The notes below the pieces were generated by a model. The model made no database searches and was not told the DNA's origin. It was given only the letters and a program-made list of their open reading frames with translations. 64,000 bases of DNA from Pseudomicrostroma phylloplanum (taxonomy: Eukaryota; Basidiomycota; Exobasidiomycetes; Microstromatales): positions 193,579-257,578 of the forward strand of contig BCHS01000001.1 of assembly GCA_039545275.1 (NCBI GenBank), written 5' to 3'. Below are positions 51,562 through 61,869 of this stretch, one piece after another. The position numbers were made by a program, and so were the translations under genes. The first letter of the stretch is position 1, and each line of letters begins with the position of its first letter.

Positions 51562-54500
51562 ATGGGTCGCAGGGCATATCGTCCCTCGTCGGCCGCGGCT
51601 ACGACATCCTCCTACCACCTCTACCAGCCTATCGGCAAACCCACTTGTTCGGCACTCGGTGACGAAGGCATCCGTCATGACTGGACTGCTTTCAGGCGTA
51701 CCCCACTTCCGCCCTCTGCGAAAAGGAGTCGGTCATGCTGGCACGACGATAGTGATTTGCCCCAGCCGTCAGAAGACGAGAAACCGATTGGCGAGGAAGT
51801 ATTCGAAATTGGTTCCGTCGTGCTGATCAAGCACACTACAGCGCTACCTCTCCTCGCCGTCATTACACAGCTGTGGTCTGACGAGGACGAGGAGCACGAT
51901 GATAGCGACGCAGGAAGCGAAGCTGTTGACGAGGAAGACTATGTGCCCCTCTCTATGGGTCTGCGCTTCTTCACGTGGTCGGAAGATCTCACAGCAGGCA
52001 GTCGAGAGCGACTAAAGGCTATCCTGGGCAAGAACGAAGTCTTCTACCAAGACCAGTCTGTCTCTCTTCCCTCATCTCGTACATCAAAGCGCTCTCAAGC
52101 TGCCGTACAGCTGGCTATCAAGGACGACTTTGCCGCAGGACCATCGCTCACGAAGCACTCTGGTTGGTCCGTAGCCCGTATCCTCGGATCTGCCTCCGTC
52201 TACCCCACTCTAGAAGAGGCCGAAGAGGCAGCCAAAGGGGACAAGCGCCCTTCTCAGCTACATCACAAAGGCAGAGCTATTCCTCGCCATCTCTTCTGCC
52301 GCAAGGCCGCTCATCCGCGCAAGGAACTCTTCTGGCACATTCACTACCCGGACCTTGTGGCGCAGGGAAGAAGTGGTGGCGGCTGGGACATCAAGGTCCA
52401 CGAAGGGGATGCGAGAGGGAGGGGACCAGTGGAGTGGGCCGAAGAGGAGAAGAGGAAGGCCAAGGCTAGCGGTAAACCGCTACCCTCCGAGACAGCGGAC
52501 GAATCAAGAGCAAAGCAAAAGGCGCAGAAGGCTGCTCGTCCTGCAAAAGCCTCGCCTACCAAGAGAAGGAAGCTGGACAAGTCGACGCCTTCTCGTCGTC
52601 GTCAGCATCACAGCGAAAGCGAGTCTGACGACGAGGACAGTGATACCTCTGACGAAGGCGAGGAGAGCGACGCCGGTAGCGAATACAGTCTGACAAAGGA
52701 GCGACAGCGATGGAAGTCGGGCAAGAAGTCTGGCAAGGCTGATGAAAGCGACGAGGACTCTACAGAGGCGACCTCGGACGAGGAAGAGGACGAGGAAGAG
52801 GAGACTTTCGATGATGACGAGTGGGATGATGACGAAGATGTCGGGAGCAAGCGCAAGAGGAGGCAGGCTGGCCCGTCTACCCCTCGCAAGCCTCGCGCCA
52901 CGGCTATTGGCAAGCCCACACCTCGTTCAAAGAGGATCATCGATCTTCAACGCGATACTCGTCAGCGTCTCTTCGATCGCAGTCAGGGCGCCTCGTCCGG
53001 CGCCTTCCTGCCCGACCCAAGCTCATCACTCCCATCCCAATTCGAGTCGCAGAGCGACCTAGATGCAATGACCGCCCACGAACGAGCGAAGCGCCTCTTG
53101 CACGTCTCGACAACGCCTTCAAGGCTTCCGTGTAGGACAACACAGGCCGAGAATCTTCTGTGCCTGCTAGAGGACTCTCTCGACACGGGCATCGGCTCCT
53201 GCATCTACATCTCTGGTGTCCCCGGTACGGGAAAGACGGCTACTGTGCGAGGTGTCATCTCTCTGCTGCAGCAACGTTCCGAAAGGGGACAGGTGAACCC
53301 CTTTGACTTCTTGGAGATCAACGGTATGAAGGTTGCCGATGCGGGAGAGGCCTACTCTATGCTGTGGAGTGTAGTCGGTGACCGAGGTATCAGCGCCGGT
53401 TCGGGACGCGCGCGAAGGTCGCCCAAGGCAGCACTGAACCTCCTCTCGAGGCATTACGCCGACAATGGTCGTGGCCCAGCAGACGACATGGGCCAGGGCT
53501 CTGGACGAGCAACAACGATCGTACTGATGGACGAGCTAGACCAGCTCCTCACCTCGAGGCAGGACGTGATGTACAATCTCTTCAACTGGCCTAGCGCCAG
53601 GAACAGTCGACTCATCGTGGTAGCGGTTGCTAACACCATGGATCTGCCGGAGAGGACGATGAGCGCGAAAGTCGCCAGTCGGTTGGGGATGACGAGGATC
53701 ACCTTCATGCCTTATGCGGATAAGGAGCTTGGGGAGATTGTCCGCTCCCGGTTGGGTATCGATGCGAGTGGCCAGTCTACTGCTGGTAGTGCCTCTCTCA
53801 CACCGATCGACGAAGCTGGAGATGTGGCAGAGGAGGACATGGACGAGTCCCTCCTCTTCGACGACGACGCCCAGCGGCTCCTCTCCAAAGAGGAGCGCCA
53901 GCGCAAGGAAGCCCTCTACAGCTCTGCGGTCCGTGGTTGCGACGCCATCTTCGTCAACGATGCCATCGCCTACGCGGCCAAGCGTATTTCGAATGTCTCT
54001 GGTGACGCGCGAAGGATGCTGGACGTCTGTCGAAGAGCCGTGGAGCTCGTAGAAGCCAAGCATCAGTCGAAGAGCCTGCCTGCATCTGGCACTGAGAGCG
54101 CTACCGCTACCGCAGGCGCCGGCGATGTGCCGCGCATCACAATCGGCGACATCAAGTCCGTCCTCGACGGGATGGTCAAGTCTTCGAAGCCCTCGCACAT
54201 TGCCCGCTCTCTCTCCCTGCACTCCAAGGTCCTGCTCGTATCACTCGTCAACCTCACCCGCAAGACGGGACTGGCTGAAGTCACACTGGCGGACCTCGCG
54301 GCGCACTACAGGGCGCTTTGTCGCTTGCACTCCGTCAACAACCAGAAGGGCGCAGATGCGGGGACGGAGAATCAGGAGCACGCTCTGGCCCACCTCCTCG
54401 CGCCACTCAATGCTCTCGTCGGGCTTGGCTTTGTCATTGCTGTTGGAGCTGGACATGGGCCTGGAAAGGCGGCGGGATTCGCTAGGGTGATGCTCGTGCT

Positions 54501-54567
54501 GAGGGAGGATGAAGTGAGGTTGGCTTTGGAGGCTGATGGGGATGAGAGGGTGAGAGGGATGCTTTGA
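51562..54567 (+). CDS. ORC1: Origin recognition complex subunit 1
   Basis: Largest ORC ATPase subunit; binds origins and helps load Cdc6/MCM. Single exon, 1001 aa. A BAH domain begins near residue 81 (FEIGSVVLIKHTTALPLLAV) and runs to about 290, with RHLFCRKAAHPRKELFWHIH. A long acidic/basic disordered linker follows (about 300-490; runs such as EEEDEEEETFDDDE). The AAA+ core has Walker A GVPGTGKTATV at 552-562, Walker B VLMDELDQL at 654-662, sensor-1 VVAVANTMDLPER, and arginine-rich ASRLGMTRITFMPY. A winged-helix C-terminus starts near 880 (SLHSKVLLVSLVNL). Insertions in the AAA+ region (GRARRSPK; an acidic loop near 755) are longer than in yeast. Confidence 0.95.
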   Translation: MGRRAYRPSSAAATTSSYHLYQPIGKPTCSALGDEGIRHDWTAFRRTPLPPSAKRSRSCWHDDSDLPQPSEDEKPIGEEVFEIGSVVLIKHTTALPLLAVITQLWSDEDEEHDDSDAGSEAVDEEDYVPLSMGLRFFTWSEDLTAGSRERLKAILGKNEVFYQDQSVSLPSSRTSKRSQAAVQLAIKDDFAAGPSLTKHSGWSVARILGSASVYPTLEEAEEAAKGDKRPSQLHHKGRAIPRHLFCRKAAHPRKELFWHIHYPDLVAQGRSGGGWDIKVHEGDARGRGPVEWAEEEKRKAKASGKPLPSETADESRAKQKAQKAARPAKASPTKRRKLDKSTPSRRRQHHSESESDDEDSDTSDEGEESDAGSEYSLTKERQRWKSGKKSGKADESDEDSTEATSDEEEDEEEETFDDDEWDDDEDVGSKRKRRQAGPSTPRKPRATAIGKPTPRSKRIIDLQRDTRQRLFDRSQGASSGAFLPDPSSSLPSQFESQSDLDAMTAHERAKRLLHVSTTPSRLPCRTTQAENLLCLLEDSLDTGIGSCIYISGVPGTGKTATVRGVISLLQQRSERGQVNPFDFLEINGMKVADAGEAYSMLWSVVGDRGISAGSGRARRSPKAALNLLSRHYADNGRGPADDMGQGSGRATTIVLMDELDQLLTSRQDVMYNLFNWPSARNSRLIVVAVANTMDLPERTMSAKVASRLGMTRITFMPYADKELGEIVRSRLGIDASGQSTAGSASLTPIDEAGDVAEEDMDESLLFDDDAQRLLSKEERQRKEALYSSAVRGCDAIFVNDAIAYAAKRISNVSGDARRMLDVCRRAVELVEAKHQSKSLPASGTESATATAGAGDVPRITIGDIKSVLDGMVKSSKPSHIARSLSLHSKVLLVSLVNLTRKTGLAEVTLADLAAHYRALCRLHSVNNQKGADAGTENQEHALAHLLAPLNALVGLGFVIAVGAGHGPGKAAGFARVMLVLREDEVRLALEADGDERVRGML

Positions 54568-54655
54568 GTTCCGAGAGGGAGAGGCAGGGAGGAAAGGGGA
54601 GACTTGTTGATATTGTAACTTCATACCCATGCCATAACTTCATGCATCCATACAT

Positions 54656-56851
54656 CTATTCAACTACCCCTGCCCGGTCTGCTTCCTTCATCAACCTTTT
54701 GTTTGCTAGCAGACAGTACTCCCTGTACTTCAGCCCACCCCTCCAACTCTCTGGCGTCCAAAGCAGCCTCGCGACCGTGGTCTTCACCTTCGCGCTCATC
54801 CCACCCGAAGGCTGATAATTCTTCGTGGCCTCCGAGTCAAGGAAGCGCTCGCACTTGATCTTCTGCCAATTCTCCGCGTCCTGCGCATACCTCGGCTCGT
54901 ACTGAGGCGGTGTGGTTGCAGAATTGTACGCTGAGTCGTCCGAGTCTACCAAGAGGTGACATTGCGTCTCGGGCGAGACGTACCGGTCCCATTCCTCTTG
55001 ATTGAGGTCGTTGAACCCTTCTTGCTCGTTGCGCGTCATCTCCAGCAACGAAGGGAGCGAAGAGGAGATGTAGGGCGTGAGGGAGTCGAGCTTGTGGATG
55101 AGAAGAGGCATTGATCTTCTTCTCGAAACAGACTCTTGCTCGGGCGGCGAGAAGTGCTTGGGCAGAATGCCGTCAAATTCGCTCTTGATGAATGCTCCGC
55201 TTAGGCCTTGAGGGAGGAAGAGGCTGTTTGGAAACCGGTACCACTCTTTAGCGTAGCAGATGGTCAAGCGTTGCTCGCCTCGCGAGGCTGAATCTGCCCC
55301 CTGCTCGGCCAATTTCGTTGCAGAAGGAAAAAGACTTATGATCTCCTGCCTGCTTCCTTCTACGGACAGCGGGGAGAGGACTGTGAATGGTGCATGGTAA
55401 GCAGGAACCGTCCCGCCTATCCGCAGAATTGCGAAGGCGGATGAAACCAGCAAGACCACGAGAGAGGCCAAGCTCGGCAGGTAGAGAAGGCCAGAAGGAG
55501 GATTTGTCTTCTTTTGCGATGCTTGAGAAGTCTCTGAGGACAGCCATACCATTGCTCTCTCCGCCAAACCGATGCCGAGCTCTAGACCGACAGCAGCGTT
55601 CAGAGACATAGCCGTGTATGCTGGGAACATGAAGCGCTCCTCCTTGTGAGGCTGGGAGCTGAGGAGACCGAGCCAGAGGTAGAATGGCGCCATACGGAAG
55701 AGGAGCAGTGTGAGTCGTGTCGATCCGATTAACGCCGAAGGAGAGCTGGCCTTATGGTCTTTGGCATCATCTTCTGCGCCCAGGAAGCGCCCAGAGTCGA
55801 GCAACCTGGTTATCGCTAAAAAGGGTAATGCGCCAAGGGCGAGTAGGAGTATGACTGGACCCGCATTGAGAGCTAGATTCGCCAGGTAGAAGTTGGGAGG
55901 CTCTACACCATATAGCTCCGGTCCTGCTCCTCTCTTTGTGGACATGACGTTGTAGATGACTATGTTCAGGGGGACGAGGACCGCCTTGCCGTAGAAGAGC
56001 GAGTCAATGAGCAGAATAGGTCCCGCCAATATCGAGGCTGTCAAGGCGGCGTTCCCAAAGGAGATGGCCCGATCTACCACGAAAGATGCATATTGGCTTC
56101 TCCGCACGAGGTTGCCACTTGGCAATAGAAGCTCCTCGAGTACGAAGGGGAAAGACAGAACAAGAGCGAAGGGCCAGCCGAGGAGTGCTCCCAGCGCGAA
56201 GCTGCCAGTCGCCTTGAGAAGCCGGTCATTGACGGTCAAGGGAAGAGATCGACTGGTTGGAGTTGCCCCAGCCGAAGATCTGGATGGCTGTATAGCGTAT
56301 GACAGCGCGAGCGTTGTAGTGTACAATGTGAAACTTGAAGGCAGAAAGGCTACGCTCGCAGACCACAATCCGGCATTGCAGGCCAGCATGCAAAAGAGGA
56401 AGCAGGCGCACCGCAGGTTGATCACATCGGCCACTGTGCTGATGAAACGTGTCTCGATCAAGGCAGATAGCAGTGCGAAGGAAGCTCTGATGCCATAGAA
56501 GACTTGAAGCTTGCTCGCGCCAAGGGTCTTGACTAGCCAGCCGACTGCAGCGTGAGGCAGAATGTAAGCCCAGCTCCGAATGGCAAATTTGGGGTCGTAT
56601 TCCCACGTCTTGAAGCTCTTGGTGGCAATTGCACCATCCTGCCCAAATAGTACCAGATGCAACGCTTCCCAGTAATTGTAGCTCTCATCGCAGTCTGAGA
56701 TGAGGGACCAACGAGCCGCTGATAGTCGGACGAGGAGGAGCGCGAGGAAGATGAGAGGTAGAGGGAGAGTCTTTGGGAAGATTCTCTGGGACAGCGAGGT
56801 AGGCTGTAGCAGGTGACGAGTGTATGTCTGTGAGCCTGTGGACTCTACCAT
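54656..56851 (-). CDS. ALG9: ALG9 alpha-1,2-mannosyltransferase (GT22)
   Basis: Adds mannose 7 and 9 to the lumenal dolichol-linked oligosaccharide using Dol-P-Man. Single exon, 731 aa; ATG at 56851, since the codon further upstream is not ATG. The GT22 signature near the first membrane segment is intact: SDCDESYNYWEALHLVLFG, then KTWEYDPKFAIRSWAYILPH. The second hallmark, QPHKEERFMFPAYTAM, comes after several membrane helices. The C-terminal lumenal part is long and hydrophilic, making the protein longer than yeast Alg9 (555 aa). The extra length lies in loops such as PSRSSAGATPTSRS and the tail. Convergent with ORC1, with only 88 bp between stop codons. Confidence 0.92.
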   Translation of the reverse strand: MVESTGSQTYTRHLLQPTSLSQRIFPKTLPLPLIFLALLLVRLSAARWSLISDCDESYNYWEALHLVLFGQDGAIATKSFKTWEYDPKFAIRSWAYILPHAAVGWLVKTLGASKLQVFYGIRASFALLSALIETRFISTVADVINLRCACFLFCMLACNAGLWSASVAFLPSSFTLYTTTLALSYAIQPSRSSAGATPTSRSLPLTVNDRLLKATGSFALGALLGWPFALVLSFPFVLEELLLPSGNLVRRSQYASFVVDRAISFGNAALTASILAGPILLIDSLFYGKAVLVPLNIVIYNVMSTKRGAGPELYGVEPPNFYLANLALNAGPVILLLALGALPFLAITRLLDSGRFLGAEDDAKDHKASSPSALIGSTRLTLLLFRMAPFYLWLGLLSSQPHKEERFMFPAYTAMSLNAAVGLELGIGLAERAMVWLSSETSQASQKKTNPPSGLLYLPSLASLVVLLVSSAFAILRIGGTVPAYHAPFTVLSPLSVEGSRQEIISLFPSATKLAEQGADSASRGEQRLTICYAKEWYRFPNSLFLPQGLSGAFIKSEFDGILPKHFSPPEQESVSRRRSMPLLIHKLDSLTPYISSSLPSLLEMTRNEQEGFNDLNQEEWDRYVSPETQCHLLVDSDDSAYNSATTPPQYEPRYAQDAENWQKIKCERFLDSEATKNYQPSGGMSAKVKTTVARLLWTPESWRGGLKYREYCLLANKRLMKEADRAGVVE

Positions 56852-57146
56852 TGTAGGACACAAGGTAGCTGCGGTCCCCCGATGAGCGACGAGGTGGGAC
56901 TATGCAAATGATCAGAGGAGGACCTGCTACGCGCCCCTTGGTCCTTGTATGCGTCCTTGCTTCGTACGAGGTCCGTGTTGCTCTTTCGTTTGCAACTCCG
57001 CTCCTGCAGCCAAGCGATTCGCTCCACTTCATCGATGGCGCCTCATCGGCCGAGCCGGAGCCCCGCTTGAACCCCTTGGCATCATACGTCCACTCGCATC
57101 TCCTCCTTGGCCGGGTACCATCGCCCTGCTCTGTCTCTCTTTCAGC

Positions 57147-60100
57147 ATGTCAGGTACGATGAAAGGTCTCTTTACAGGATCACCCAATCGCAAAGGTTCC
57201 ACCTCTGCACAGACATCCGCTTCTCCCCTCTCTACAAGCTATTCCGTCCCGCCTTTTCCTGTCCCTCAAGTTGATCGCAGCCTCATACTTCACTATACTA
57301 CACAGGGGCTGCTCATCGTACCATCTCATACCCGGCATGCCAACTCAAGGCCTCAGAGTGCATCACATTCGTCAGGCGTCCGCTTGAGCTGGGACAGGCG
57401 GCCTACGCCAGAGGTTGTCAAGGCAGCGGATGTAGTCAGGGCGCTGGGAGAACAGGGGGAGCACCCGTCCATACAATGTCACGGACTCATTGGAATAGTG
57501 AAACTGTACAAGAGTGAGTGGGTACGTCTTTCTTGACTACATAGGTACCAATGCTGACCCGCAGCTCCATCGCGATTGAGAACAGATTCATACCTCCTGG
57601 TCATCACCAAGCGAGAACTAGCAGGAGTCTTCCTAGAGCAGAACAAGCCTGTGTACCGGTGCAGCGGTGTATTGGCGATACCCCTGTGTAAAGACAGCGC
57701 ACAGCTCGTCCTCAAGTCAGAGTCTCAGAAAGTCCAGAGCCCAAGTCCCGCAACCACATCCGACGACGAAGACGACGACAGTGATGATGTCAGCGAAGGG
57801 GAGGAAAGTGACCACGACGACGTTGCTACACCCTCGATCATCCGGAGGAGCTCTTTCCTGAGTGGGGCAAAAGTGACATCATCCTCGCCCTCAGCAGCAG
57901 GCGAGTCTCGATTATCTCCCCTCGGCGCAACCGCAAAGTCAGATTCGCAGCATGAAGACCCACACAGCCTCGGCGAACAAGGTACCGTGGGTAAGGACGA
58001 GGCAACAGCAGTACCTCAACTCAAGTCAGACGACGCGTCGGCTGCTTCACAGCCAGGAGCAACCCAAGCAGAAAGTGGTCTGTCTGCCAAAGACCAAGAG
58101 GCGAATCGAGAGGAGCTCGAAGATAAGCTGGTGAAGGAAGCCGCACGGCAGTACGCACGTGGTGAGATGCTCTTCTCATATGACTTCGATCTCACCACCG
58201 CACTCCAGCGTAAGTACGACCAGATGACTGCTAGCGGCGGCAAACCTTCCAATACGATGCCATTCGAGGAGCCCAGAGCCACACTGCCTCTGTGGAGGCG
58301 AGCTGAAAGGAAATTCTTCCACAATGAGTTCCTCTCGCAGGATTTCATCTCTGCTGGTGTCCACTCGATGGTGCTTCCTTTGATGCAAGGCTACTATCAG
58401 ACCTCTACCCTGCCGATCCCTGCCACAATCCCTGACGGAGACGAAGTGACCGCCACCTTGACCATTATCTCGCGGCGATCAAAGGAGAGGCCAGGTTTGA
58501 GATACCAGCGTCGCGGAGCAAACGACCAAGGACAAGTCGCAAACTTTGTGGAAACGGAGCAGATACTGCACATCACCCGCAAGGAAGGTTCGCAGACCCA
58601 CATTTTCTCGTTCCTGCAATTCCGAGGTTCCATCCCGCTCTACTGGTCTCAAAACCCTTTCAGTATGAAGCCACCGCCAGTACTGGAAGGCACGAAAGAA
58701 CAACGAGATCTCGCATGCTCGAAGCATTTCGAGGCTCAGATTGAGCGGTATGGACCCATCACGTGTGTCAACTTGGCAGAGCAGAAGGGTAGGGAGGGTG
58801 ACATCACGCAAGCCTTCCGCGAGTCTGTAGAAGAGCTGGAAAGCAAAGGCGTAAAAGTGAAATACTTGGCCTTCGATTTCCACAAGGAGTGTGCAGGTAT
58901 GAAGTTCGAGAATGTCTCGAAGCTAATCGACACCCTTCAAGATTCGTTGAAGGAGATGGACTGCTTCTGGCGGACATGGTCCACAAGTCTCTCTGAAGAG
59001 AAGACGTCGGAGCTCAAAGCCGTACAGCATAGCATGATGCGCACGAACTGCCTTGACTGTCTGGACCGCACCAATGTCGTCCAGTCTGCTTTTGGTCGCC
59101 ACCTCCTCGCATCACAATTGGCCCGAATTGGACTTACCCTCAACCCTCCGCCTCACGAAGCTTATGATGCAGTGTTCAATGAGCTTTGGGCCAACAATGG
59201 AGACCTGATTGCTAATAGCTACGCCGGCACCAGGGCTCTCAAGGGTGACTTCACTCGCACGGGCAAGCGCAATTGGAAGGGCATGATCAACGACGCTACT
59301 GCATCGGTGTATCGCATGGTACAAGGAGCAGTCTCGGATTTCTGGAGACAGACGGTCATCTCCTTCATCTATGGCGAGCTGTCCCTCAAGGGCCTCGAGA
59401 GATACGGTGAGGACCTCACTACAGTCGATCCATCCAGCGAGGTACGGCTCAGGAAAGTGAGAGCTGCTGCCATCGACACCTGTGCTGAGATGGCCCTGCA
59501 CGAGGGCGAGGTCAAGATCGGCGGCTGGACCCTCTTCTCGCCCATGGAGGCGAACATGATCCGCTCCAGTAAGCTCGAGGAGAAGATTGTCCTCCTCACT
59601 AACAAGGCCCTGTACATATGCGCGTACGACTTTCAGATCGAGAAGTTGTCCGAGTTTTCCCGGATCCTGCTCGGAGATGTAAGAGGTCTGAAGAAGGGCG
59701 TGTACCTCATATCGCCGCGCGAGGGGCAGCACAGGGAGCAGCACTGGGGACTCGTTATCTCGTACCTCGCCGAGTCGCGGAGGATCAACTCCGCCACCAT
59801 CAAGAATGTTCCCAGCGAGGCAACCACCCCACCTTCGGAAGGAGAAGCAGCAGAAGGAGGCAACAAGAGCGGATCTGTAAGCCCTGCTGAGGTAGGTGCA
59901 AGAGGTACGGGCAAGGAGAAATTTATAGCCCTCAAGGCCATTGCGGACGAGTTTGCCGGTACCCTCGAGCGGGAACCTCGCGAGAAGCGCAAGAGTCGAG
60001 CCCTCCCCTCAGGCACAGGCGCAGGCTCAAGCACATCTGCCGGTCTCCCTCCTTCTTCCTCTTCCACCTCCGCCTCTGCATCTTCCAGCAAGCAGCAGCA

Positions 60101-60329
60101 GCTCTACACGAACTACGAGAGCGGCGAGCTGACCTCGAAGGAGATCGTCGAGAAGATCGTGCAGCTCCTCGTCGAAGAGTGTAGCGATGCTGGTGCCTGC
60201 GTCGCTGAAAGTGTAGAAGAAGACGGGTTTGTGAAAGAGGGAGACATCCAGACGCTGGCAGAGGCAAAGGCGCAGGCCCCCATGCTCAGCGGGCTGATCG
60301 AGGGATTGAGGAGGAGGGTGTGGCTGTAA
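57147..60329 (+). CDS. SAC-domain phosphoinositide phosphatase (Sac2/INPP5F-like)
   Basis: Exons 57147-57513 and 57565-60329 give 1043 aa. The N-terminal SAC domain starts near residue 35 (SLILHYTTQGLLIV), with YLLVITKRELAGVFL after the intron. A low-complexity acidic insert (DDEDDDSDDVSEGEE) lies at about 190-225. The catalytic motif MRTNCLDCLDRTNVVQSAFG holds the C-x5-R site at Cys618/Arg624. After it comes a second region (from about 753) with GEVKIGGWTLFSPMEANMI, KIVLLTNKALYICAYDF and KGVYLISPREG, typical of the hSac2 domain. This points to the INPP5F/Sac2 group, a PI4P phosphatase, rather than to Sac1; the two C-terminal membrane helices of Sac1 are missing, so peripheral membrane association is expected. 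A 5' UTR intron may end just before the ATG. Confidence 0.92.
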
Positions 60330-60488
60330 TTGCCACTCCTCGGCTTTGTGTTGTACACTGGGATCGGTACTGGTGATGATCTTAATTATTATCATATGGT
60401 ATCTAGCATTACAATTGGACTCGTATACCCGACGCATCACGGCCCAGAATTCCCGCATCCGGTCCGCCTTCTTGGCCATTGCCTATCG

Positions 60489-61621
60489 CTATCCCAGCGA
60501 CCGCACCTTCGTCAGTATCCAGATCGCCACGATCCAGATGATCGCCTGCGTCACTCCCCATGTGAACTGCGCCAGCTCTGCATCGCCCGTGGGGAGGAGA
60601 AGAGAAGGAAGCGTTGTCGCTCCTTGAAGAGCTTGCGAGTCGTCGCTGCCATCGAAGGAGAGGGAGGAGACAGGCTTGTAGATGCTGGCTCTGGGAGGGA
60701 GGCTGGATAGGAGAGGGGAGAGGAGGTGTAGGTGCGTACTAGGGAGGAGGGAGGAAGGGCCTGTGATCATCCGGGTGCACAGATTCCGAGGTGGGAGAGC
60801 GTCAGCAGCTACCTCCCTCAATGAACCCCAGCGCGACGACTCCCGTGCTCCTACTCACGAGCTAATCGCTCCCAATTCTCCCCTTCCTCCAGCTCACGAG
60901 GAGCGCTACCCCCCTTGCAAGCCCAGAAGACTTCCAGCCCCTCGATGGCTACCTCGATGTAATTCCCGCTGCCAGTCGGACTGAGCAGACGCGATGCCAG
61001 ATTCGACTGGGAGGAGCTCACGGGAGGGAGATACCGGGCGTGGAGAGGTAGACGGAGCTTGTCTTTTGAGGAGCTCGCACCTGCAGAGGAGGAGCTTGGG
61101 GGAGAGAGACGCAGCAAGACGGATTCCCTCTCTCTATTGGCCTGCTTCTTCTTGCTACCACTGCCAGTCATGCTCGACACATCATCTTGGCCGTTGCTGG
61201 AGCTCCGCAGAACCCTCGTTCGCTCGTCTTTGCCCTGCCACACCCCGCGCCCGCTGTACATCGCACCGTCTCCCGCGCCTGTCCAGCCAACGGCTTTTTC
61301 GAGTTCTACCTGGGAAGGGTAGCCCGCAGAGAGGAAGTCCACGTGCTCTATCCGCACTCCTGCTGCGCTCGAGGACTTTTTGCCAGCAAGACTAGTTGTT
61401 GCAGCTGCATTCTGACCTTGAGAGTGGGCTTGTGCTTGTAGGATAGGGTGGATGGGCTCTTGCCAGGGGTCAAGGAACAGGGCTGGAGGGAGGGAGAGGA
61501 GGAGGTAGGGATCGCACGTCGAAGAGGGAGAAGTGGACGGGCCGGTAGAGAAGAAGCCTGAGGGGAAGCTGACACGTAGCACCGGGTGGAAGGACGAAGG
61601 GAAGAGCGTCGAGGTCGCCAT
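60489..61621 (-). CDS. PIG-X/Pbn1-like subunit of GPI mannosyltransferase I
   Basis: Pbn1/PIG-X stabilises the first GPI mannosyltransferase (Gpi14/PIG-M) in the ER. Exons 61621-60859 and 60760-60489 give 344 aa. Features: N-terminal SFHPVLRVSFPSGF and CDPYLLLSLPPALFLDPWQ, the central LRLPLHARYLPP block (the L-H-x-RY motif of the family), then IEVAIEGLEVFWACKGG. A single C-terminal membrane helix, FTWGVTQAIIWIVAIWILT, ends at KVRSLG, giving a type I protein with a lumenal body. No obvious signal peptide is seen, as in yeast Pbn1. The divergence of this family keeps confidence moderate. Divergent to MVD1 over 248 bp. Confidence 0.78.
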
Positions 61622-61810
61622 GGTCTAGTCAGCACACAGGCGAGGACGGCGTCGTATGGTGTGAGTGGTATGGTGAGTAGGCTCTCTGTCTACGCGAGTG
61701 GGGTCGTGCGGGGAAGCCGTGGAAAGCGGGCGGAGTGTGAATGCCTTTGGCTCAAGGACGATCTCGCCCGCTTCTTCGCTTCTTCCCGCTGCAAGTCGAT
61801 CCACAAAGAA

Positions 61811-61834
61811 CATCATCACCATCACCATCACCAC
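61811..61834 (+). repeat. CAT/CAC trinucleotide repeat in the MVD1 5' leader
   Basis: An imperfect CAT/CAC tract ends about 35 bp before the MVD1 start codon, in the divergent promoter shared with the PIG-X gene. Confidence 0.7.
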
Positions 61835-61869
61835 TGCCATCCCATCCTACCAATCCCCTCACATTCGTC